Part shown: positions 59,678 through 64,000 of the stretch, piece by piece
Numbering within the stretch: the first letter of the stretch is position 1
How the letters are laid out: every line of letters begins with the position of its first letter
Assembly: GCA_036506395.1 (NCBI GenBank)
Contig: DASXRU010000079.1
Coordinates: forward strand, 11,136 to 75,135
DNA length: 64,000 nt
Origin: DASXRU01 sp036506395
Lineage (GTDB): Bacteria; Acidobacteriota; Blastocatellia; Pyrinomonadales; Pyrinomonadaceae
Direction of reading: 5' to 3'
Translations under genes and position numbers: made by a program
Notes under the pieces: generated by a model
The model's input: the letters and a program-made list of their open reading frames with translations, nothing else
The model's database searches: none
What the model was told of the DNA's origin: nothing

Positions 59678-60995
59678 GTTCATATCCATGCGCTTTCGCT
59701 GGCCAGGCGGCGGCGAACACCAGCGTGCCGAGCGCGCTAACGATGATCAGTCCCGCAAAGCCCGCATCCCAGCCATAGTGCTGCACCAATGCCCCCAGGC
59801 CCCAGCCCGACAGTACCGTGCTGGCGTAGCCAAATATGCTGGTCAGGCCAATTGCGGTCGCTGCCGCCCGCTTGGTGGCCAGGTTCGCGGCGGCAACCGC
59901 CAGCAAGCATTGCGGGCCGTAGATGAAAAAGCCAGCCGCCCCGAGCAGACCCGTGGTTAACAATTCCGATTGGAGCGGAATCCTCCAAAACAGAAACATC
60001 GAAACGCCGGCCATCGCCATATAAACGACACAAGCCCGCACCGCGCGTCCGCCCAGAAATCGATCCGTAATCCAGCCACCGAGCATCGCCCCGCCGAGTC
60101 CGCAAATCTCGAAGGCCGCCACCATCCAGCCCGCATGCGTGATCTTAATGTGTTTCGACTCAGTCAGCAGAGTTGGTCCCCAGTCCAGTACGGCGAAGCG
60201 GATGATGTAAACGAAAAAGTTCGCCAGCGAAACAATCCAGATGTATTTGTTGCGAAAGACATGTTCGATGGCGAAAGCTCGAAAGTCTTCAAGAGACTCT
60301 TGTCGCAATGATTCGCTCTGCGTGCCTTCGACCTCGGGCAGGCCGACAGACGCCGGCGTATCAGGAAGGGTGAACCAGATGAAGATCGCGACCACCAGCG
60401 CGATTGCGGCCGGAACGTAAAAGCAGAGCCGCCAACTGATCACCACGAGATAACCGCAAAGGATCACAACCAAGCCACCGCCGATCGGATGGGAACTGTT
60501 CCAGATGGACATTTTGGTTGCGAGTTCTTTGGGCGAAAACCAGTGCGTCAATAGTCGAGCGCAGGGCGGGAAGCCCATGCCCTGAACCCAGCCGTTGATC
60601 ATCCAGATCACACCGAGCGCTACGGCGGCGGAGTTGAACCCGAAGAGCACGTTCAACATTGCCGACGCCGCCAACCCTATGCTCATGAACGAGCGCGCGT
60701 TTGCGCGATCGCCGAGAAATCCGTTGGCAAACTTCGACACGCCATAAAGCAAACCATGCAGCGTAAGAAACAAACCCAGGCTGGTCTTCTGAATGCCAAG
60801 GCCCTTTTCCATGTATGGCATAGCGATGCTGAGGTTCTTGCGGACGAAATAAAACGTCGCATAGCCGATGATGGAAGTCAGCAAGACACGCTTTTGCCAG
60901 TGGCGATATGTGGCGGCGATCTCCGCCGGATCCGTCAGGCTAACGGCTGCAGCAGGCGAAGGTTGGAAGACTCTTAGGAAGGGTCCGGAGAGCAT
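59670..60995 (-). CDS. OPA-family MFS transporter (UhpC/GlpT-like)
   Basis: A 441-residue membrane protein with about 12 helices. It opens YRHWQKRVLLTSIIGYATFYFVRKNLSIA (core FYFVRKNLS), GFLGDRANARSF and INGWVQGMGFPPCARLLTHWF, hallmarks of the organophosphate:phosphate antiporter family (GlpT, UhpT, PgtP, UhpC). It probably exchanges a sugar phosphate or glycerol phosphate for phosphate, or acts as a sensor (UhpC-like). No two-component partner is adjacent. Confidence 0.9.
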   Translation of the reverse strand: MLSGPFLRVFQPSPAAAVSLTDPAEIAATYRHWQKRVLLTSIIGYATFYFVRKNLSIAMPYMEKGLGIQKTSLGLFLTLHGLLYGVSKFANGFLGDRANARSFMSIGLAASAMLNVLFGFNSAAVALGVIWMINGWVQGMGFPPCARLLTHWFSPKELATKMSIWNSSHPIGGGLVVILCGYLVVISWRLCFYVPAAIALVVAIFIWFTLPDTPASVGLPEVEGTQSESLRQESLEDFRAFAIEHVFRNKYIWIVSLANFFVYIIRFAVLDWGPTLLTESKHIKITHAGWMVAAFEICGLGGAMLGGWITDRFLGGRAVRACVVYMAMAGVSMFLFWRIPLQSELLTTGLLGAAGFFIYGPQCLLAVAAANLATKRAAATAIGLTSIFGYASTVLSGWGLGALVQHYGWDAGFAGLIIVSALGTLVFAAAWPAKAHGYEQG

Positions 60996-61108
60996 ATAGC
61001 GCCTGATTGGTAAATGGGGACTTGCCTGATAATGCTCGTCCCATCAGGAAGTTTACAGAATGAGTGACAATTCACCGGCGAAAATATGTGGGCCTCTGGC
61101 TTTCCACT

Positions 61109-61474
61109 TCACTTCAGACTGGCGCACAGCTCGAGCGCGTGGCCGTCCGGGTCATCAAAGTAGAGCGAAGCTGCCTGCATCCATTCGTGCACCATGGGAC
61201 CGCTGACTGCAATTCCCTTCGCCCTGAGCATTTCCGCCGCGCGTTCGATATCTGCTTCGTGAAGAGTAAAGGCGAAATGCTGCGTAGGCCATTCACCTTT
61301 ATCTTCCTGCAATACGATCATGCCGGCATCACCGCCCGCGCGCAGGAAGAGCCAGTTTCGCAGTTCGTCCCGAAGGCCTACCTCCAATTCCAGTACCTCG
61401 CGGTAAAATTTCTCCGCCCGTGCCAGATCTTTGACGCGAATAGCAACTTCGTAAATGCCGCGAATTGGAAACAT
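61109..61474 (-). CDS. VOC-family (glyoxalase/dioxygenase fold) protein
   Basis: A 121-residue protein with the vicinal oxygen chelate pattern: GIYEVAIRVKDLARAEKFYREVLELEVGLRD in the first half, FALHEADI-like AFTLHEADIERAAEML and LYFDDPDGHALELCASL in the second. Metal ligands His/Glu are partly conserved. The start MFPIRGIYE at 61474 is preferred over a longer in-frame start at 61582. Substrate unknown. Confidence 0.85.
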   Translation of the reverse strand: MFPIRGIYEVAIRVKDLARAEKFYREVLELEVGLRDELRNWLFLRAGGDAGMIVLQEDKGEWPTQHFAFTLHEADIERAAEMLRAKGIAVSGPMVHEWMQAASLYFDDPDGHALELCASLK

Positions 61475-61674
61475 ATTGCCTATCTGACTTTCTTTTTCTG
61501 CCAGTGTACGCGGCGTGGGAACCATCGGCAAGAAGTAGGGCTTTCTGAATACCGCAACCTTTAACCCCTGCCGCGCATCCATCGTGGTAACAACCGGGCC
61601 TCTCCTGCTTGCAAAGCGTGCTACTGTTTGCTAAACCTCGTCGTTGAGTTACCGTTTTCTTCCGGAGGAGGACT

Positions 61675-62445
61675 ATGAAAAAGAGATTGGCGCCCCGACT
61701 GTTGGCCCTGCCGCTAATCGTGCTGCTAGGTGTTGTTCCCGTACTAGCCGACACGATTCGTTTGAAGGACGGCAGTGTCCTGCGCGGTCAGGTGATCGGG
61801 TTTAAGGATCAGCAGTTCACTATTCTCCTTGGCAGCGGCGCCCGCGGCCGGCGCAGCCGCATCATGGTTTACATGGAGGACGTGGAATCAATCGAGTTTG
61901 ATGCCGCCACCACGGCAGCCGCAGCGTCACTGGCAAATGACGACACGAGCTCTGGCGGGAATATCCAGGAACCAGCCACGCAGCCGACACGCCCTTCTTC
62001 GCAACCGAGCATCGTCAACGCTCCGACATCGAACGTGCCCAGGACGACGAATGCCCCAACCTTCTTCCAGGTCAATGTACGCGTGCGTGGAGACAATGCC
62101 GGTAATGGCTGGACGAACAGCGGTCTGGTGGTGCGTCGCGGCCAGCGCCTGCGCATAAACGCTTCCGGCCGCGTGACAATGGGTGGCGGCCGTTTCTCCA
62201 CGCCCGAGGGCGTGCCTGGTCTTCCGGATCGGGAAAAACTGATGCGCAATCAACCGACCGGCGGCTTGATTGCGGTAATTGGCGATGACAATGACGACTT
62301 CATCTTCATTGGCGCCAGCCGGGATTTCGTGGCGCAACGCGACGGCGTGCTGTTTTTGGGAGTTAACGAAGGAAACCTGAGCGACAACACAGGATATTAC
62401 GACGCCGTCATCGAAGCTGAAGCTGCCAGCGGAACTGGCCCCTGA
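61675..62445 (+). CDS. Secreted protein with LecA-like C-terminal domain
   Basis: A 256-residue protein with a signal peptide (about 1-26, ending VLADT). Residues 26-70 form an LKDGSVLRGQVIGF..MVYMEDVESIEFD repeat-like domain common in Acidobacteriota secreted proteins. A Pro/Thr/Ser linker (95-125) leads to residues about 135-250, which resemble the PA-IL (LecA) lectin fold: NGWTNSGLVVRRGQRLRI, GLPDREKLMRNQPTGGLIAVIG, SDNTGYYDAVIEA. Ca2+/sugar binding is inferred. Strong CGGAGGAGG before the ATG. Confidence 0.75.
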   Translation: MKKRLAPRLLALPLIVLLGVVPVLADTIRLKDGSVLRGQVIGFKDQQFTILLGSGARGRRSRIMVYMEDVESIEFDAATTAAAASLANDDTSSGGNIQEPATQPTRPSSQPSIVNAPTSNVPRTTNAPTFFQVNVRVRGDNAGNGWTNSGLVVRRGQRLRINASGRVTMGGGRFSTPEGVPGLPDREKLMRNQPTGGLIAVIGDDNDDFIFIGASRDFVAQRDGVLFLGVNEGNLSDNTGYYDAVIEAEAASGTGP

Positions 62446-62593
62446 AACGGCAAACGCAGCCTTTCAAAGGCGCATCAGACATTGCAGGGTTGGCACTGAA
62501 TAGATCGAGATTCCTGAGGCTTCCGGAGTCTTCGTTCTTCAATTCGCTCGATAGTTGTCACCATCATCCTCCGGCAGAAAAAGGATCTTCGTT

Positions 62594-63841
62594 ATGAAAA
62601 GCTTTAATTACTTTCAGCGCCTGCTTGCGCTGGTCGCGTTGCTATCACTTTCGTTAGGCGCCGGCGCTAACCTGCCGGTGTTCGCCCAGGCGCGGCGCCA
62701 ACCGCCCCCGTCGAATCAGAAAAAGAATAAGCGACCCACCGATAGCGGGCAGCCGGCGGAGAAGCAGGAGGAAGCGCCGCCTCCTGACATCGTGGGGAAG
62801 CCCCAGGAAGCGGAGAGAATCATCGTCAAGACTAACCTGGTGAACGTTGATGCCGTCGTTTATCAAAAGAAGAGCCGCCAGATCGTCAATGGCCTGAAGA
62901 AGCAGAACTTCGCAATTTTTGAAGATGGCGTGCAGAAGGAGATCACCAACTTCGCCACGCCGGAAGCGCCAATCACCGTGGCCCTCGTGGTTGAATACAG
63001 CAAGTTGGGAGAAGAGCTTGGTTATTACGGCAGCGGCGGGATGGAGCCTGGCCAGTATGAAGTGTTGCGGCCAACGGCGATGTTTCTGTCCCAGTTCATC
63101 AAGCCGCCGCAGGACTACGTGACCGTGATCGCTTACGACATGCGGCCCACGCCGCTGACGGACTTCACCAACGACCCGCATCGCATTCAGGAAGTAATTA
63201 ATCTTCTGCTGCGAAACAACCCCGCATTTCGCGAGACGAACCTTTTCGACGCGCTGAAGTTTACGCTTATCGGCGGTCGCGGTGACTCAGTCGTCCTGGA
63301 AGAGTCCAAATCCGACAAGTCTGAGTACTCCGGTATCGCCGGCTTGCAGGGTCGTCGCACGGCCATCGTTCTGGTTTGCTCGGGAATCGACACTTTTAGC
63401 AAGATCAACTACGGCCAGATCCGCAAGATTACGCAGAATGCCGGCGTGCCGATTTTCATCATCGGCACGGGGAACATGTTCTTCAAGAAGTACGGAGATC
63501 GTCTGGGCGCCACGGATAGCCTGCTGGGCGATCCCGGAAGAATGACTTTCCTGCAAGCGCAGAACACACTTACGACCTTCGCCAAAGAAACGGGCGGCGC
63601 TTACTATCCCGTGACCTTCGAAGGCGAGATTCCATCGGCACTGAAATCAATCGACGCCATGCTTCGTAGTCAGTACAGCCTGGGTTATCGGCCCGGCGAT
63701 GTACACGACGGAAAGCAGCACAAGATCGTCGTGAAAGTTGACGTGGACGGAGACGGCCAGTACGACGACAAGGAGTACATAGTGAACGCCCGGCAGTTCT
63801 ATAATGCGCCGAAAGACGATCAGGCGAGTGGGAAACCGTAG
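62594..63841 (+). CDS. VWFA-related acidobacterial-type secreted protein
   Basis: A 415-residue protein with a signal peptide (MKSFNYFQRLLALVALLSLS). A Pro/Lys-rich linker (about 35-75) leads to KTNLVNVDAVVYQKKSRQIVNGLKKQNFAIFEDG (core NLVNVDAVV), followed by a von Willebrand factor A-like domain (TVALVVEYSKL, AIVLVCSGIDTFS) and FAKETGGAYYPV. This is the TIGR03436-type family, abundant in Acidobacteriota; role in adhesion or signalling is unknown. ATG 62594 is preferred over 62555. Confidence 0.88.
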   Translation: MKSFNYFQRLLALVALLSLSLGAGANLPVFAQARRQPPPSNQKKNKRPTDSGQPAEKQEEAPPPDIVGKPQEAERIIVKTNLVNVDAVVYQKKSRQIVNGLKKQNFAIFEDGVQKEITNFATPEAPITVALVVEYSKLGEELGYYGSGGMEPGQYEVLRPTAMFLSQFIKPPQDYVTVIAYDMRPTPLTDFTNDPHRIQEVINLLLRNNPAFRETNLFDALKFTLIGGRGDSVVLEESKSDKSEYSGIAGLQGRRTAIVLVCSGIDTFSKINYGQIRKITQNAGVPIFIIGTGNMFFKKYGDRLGATDSLLGDPGRMTFLQAQNTLTTFAKETGGAYYPVTFEGEIPSALKSIDAMLRSQYSLGYRPGDVHDGKQHKIVVKVDVDGDGQYDDKEYIVNARQFYNAPKDDQASGKP

Positions 63842-63876
63842 GAGTAGGCAGTCGGCAGTAAGCAGTAAGCAGAATA

Positions 63877-63914
63877 AAAAGGCTGAGGGAGACCAGTTCT
63901 CGCCTCAGCCTTTT
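63877..63914 (+). terminator. Strong intrinsic terminator of VWFA gene
   Basis: AAAAGGCTGAGG (63877-63888) pairs perfectly with CCTCAGCCTTTT (63903-63914), giving a 12-bp stem with the stem ending in TTTT. It begins 36 nt after the VWFA stop codon. Confidence 0.75.
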
Positions 63915-64000
63915 ACTATCTGCGCGAAAGAGCGGGGGCAGGCCCCCTTCCTGACTGCAGGTCTTCCAAGTCAAACGTTAGGTTCCCAGGTTGGACTTTG

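Noticed and set aside
1..64000. CRISPR arrays, rRNA or tRNA genes, transposase genes
   Set aside because: No regularly spaced repeats, no recognisable RNA gene and no transposase-like protein were seen on either strand.

Overview
The window looks like a chromosome segment of an Acidobacteriota bacterium, probably near Blastocatellia/Pyrinomonadales. This is inferred from the VWFA-related acidobacterial-type protein at the right end, the mix of small stress proteins, the many multihaem cytochromes and the moderate GC content. No rRNA, tRNA, CRISPR array or complete insertion sequence was seen.

Layout. 0.2-2.4 kb: small stress-type proteins (BON, DUF3175, DUF6496). 2.5-7.3 kb: a secreted protein, an MFS transporter, a Tat-exported hemerythrin lipoprotein and a Vgb-like propeller. 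7.3-8.4 kb: two decayed genes. 8.6-15.5 kb: a GCS2-CBS fusion, a small four-cysteine protein, Hsp20 and pyruvate:ferredoxin oxidoreductase. 15.5-18.1 kb: TDT transporter, DUF3565, cupin and methyltransferase. 19.9-25.4 kb (minus): a redox operon with a NarI-like membrane subunit, a NasA-like molybdoenzyme, a four-cluster ferredoxin, a Rieske protein, a small membrane protein and a hemerythrin. 25.8 kb: a Crp/Fnr regulator. 26.8-38.8 kb: a decahaem cytochrome, an MtrB/PioB-like outer-membrane barrel, Rieske plus cytochrome b, and six more c-type cytochromes. By my count there are 48 CXXCH motifs plus two atypical ones. This looks like a quinol-to-outer-membrane electron conduit. 39-43.4 kb: a second four-cysteine protein, then an NtrC-type sigma54 activator and a PAS histidine kinase. 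43.5-57.6 kb: a stress/redox island with two PPOX-fold proteins, two DUF5335 proteins, VIT1/CCC1, a DksA-type zinc finger, ADH, a cupin, an MgtA-type ATPase, three universal stress proteins, a cysteine-synthase-like enzyme and an FAD oxidoreductase. 57.7-63.8 kb: MsrA, secreted proteins, an OPA-type transporter, a VOC protein and the VWFA protein.

The main finding is regulatory. Reading intergenic DNA by eye, I find about fifteen GG-N10-GC sites, many close to the sigma54 consensus (GGCAC...TTGC), upstream of genes scattered over the window. Many have, about 45-90 bp further upstream, a shared motif of the form TGCGCA-N(2-4)-TTTCCC or an inverted TGCG...CGCA version. This fits an enhancer for the NtrC-type activator at 40.2 kb. 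One such site precedes the Crp/Fnr gene, and a perfect TGTGA-N6-TCACA palindrome lies between that gene and the cytochrome cluster. The implied order is kinase/NtrC regulator -> sigma54 -> stress island and Crp/Fnr -> electron conduit. The site matches are seen directly; the regulatory wiring is inference.

Three copies of a short inverted-repeat element sit between redox genes, and one supplies the C-terminus and stop codon of the NarI-like subunit. Another palindromic element is translated in frame inside a nonahaem cytochrome gene. Three decayed genes mark small accessory spots.
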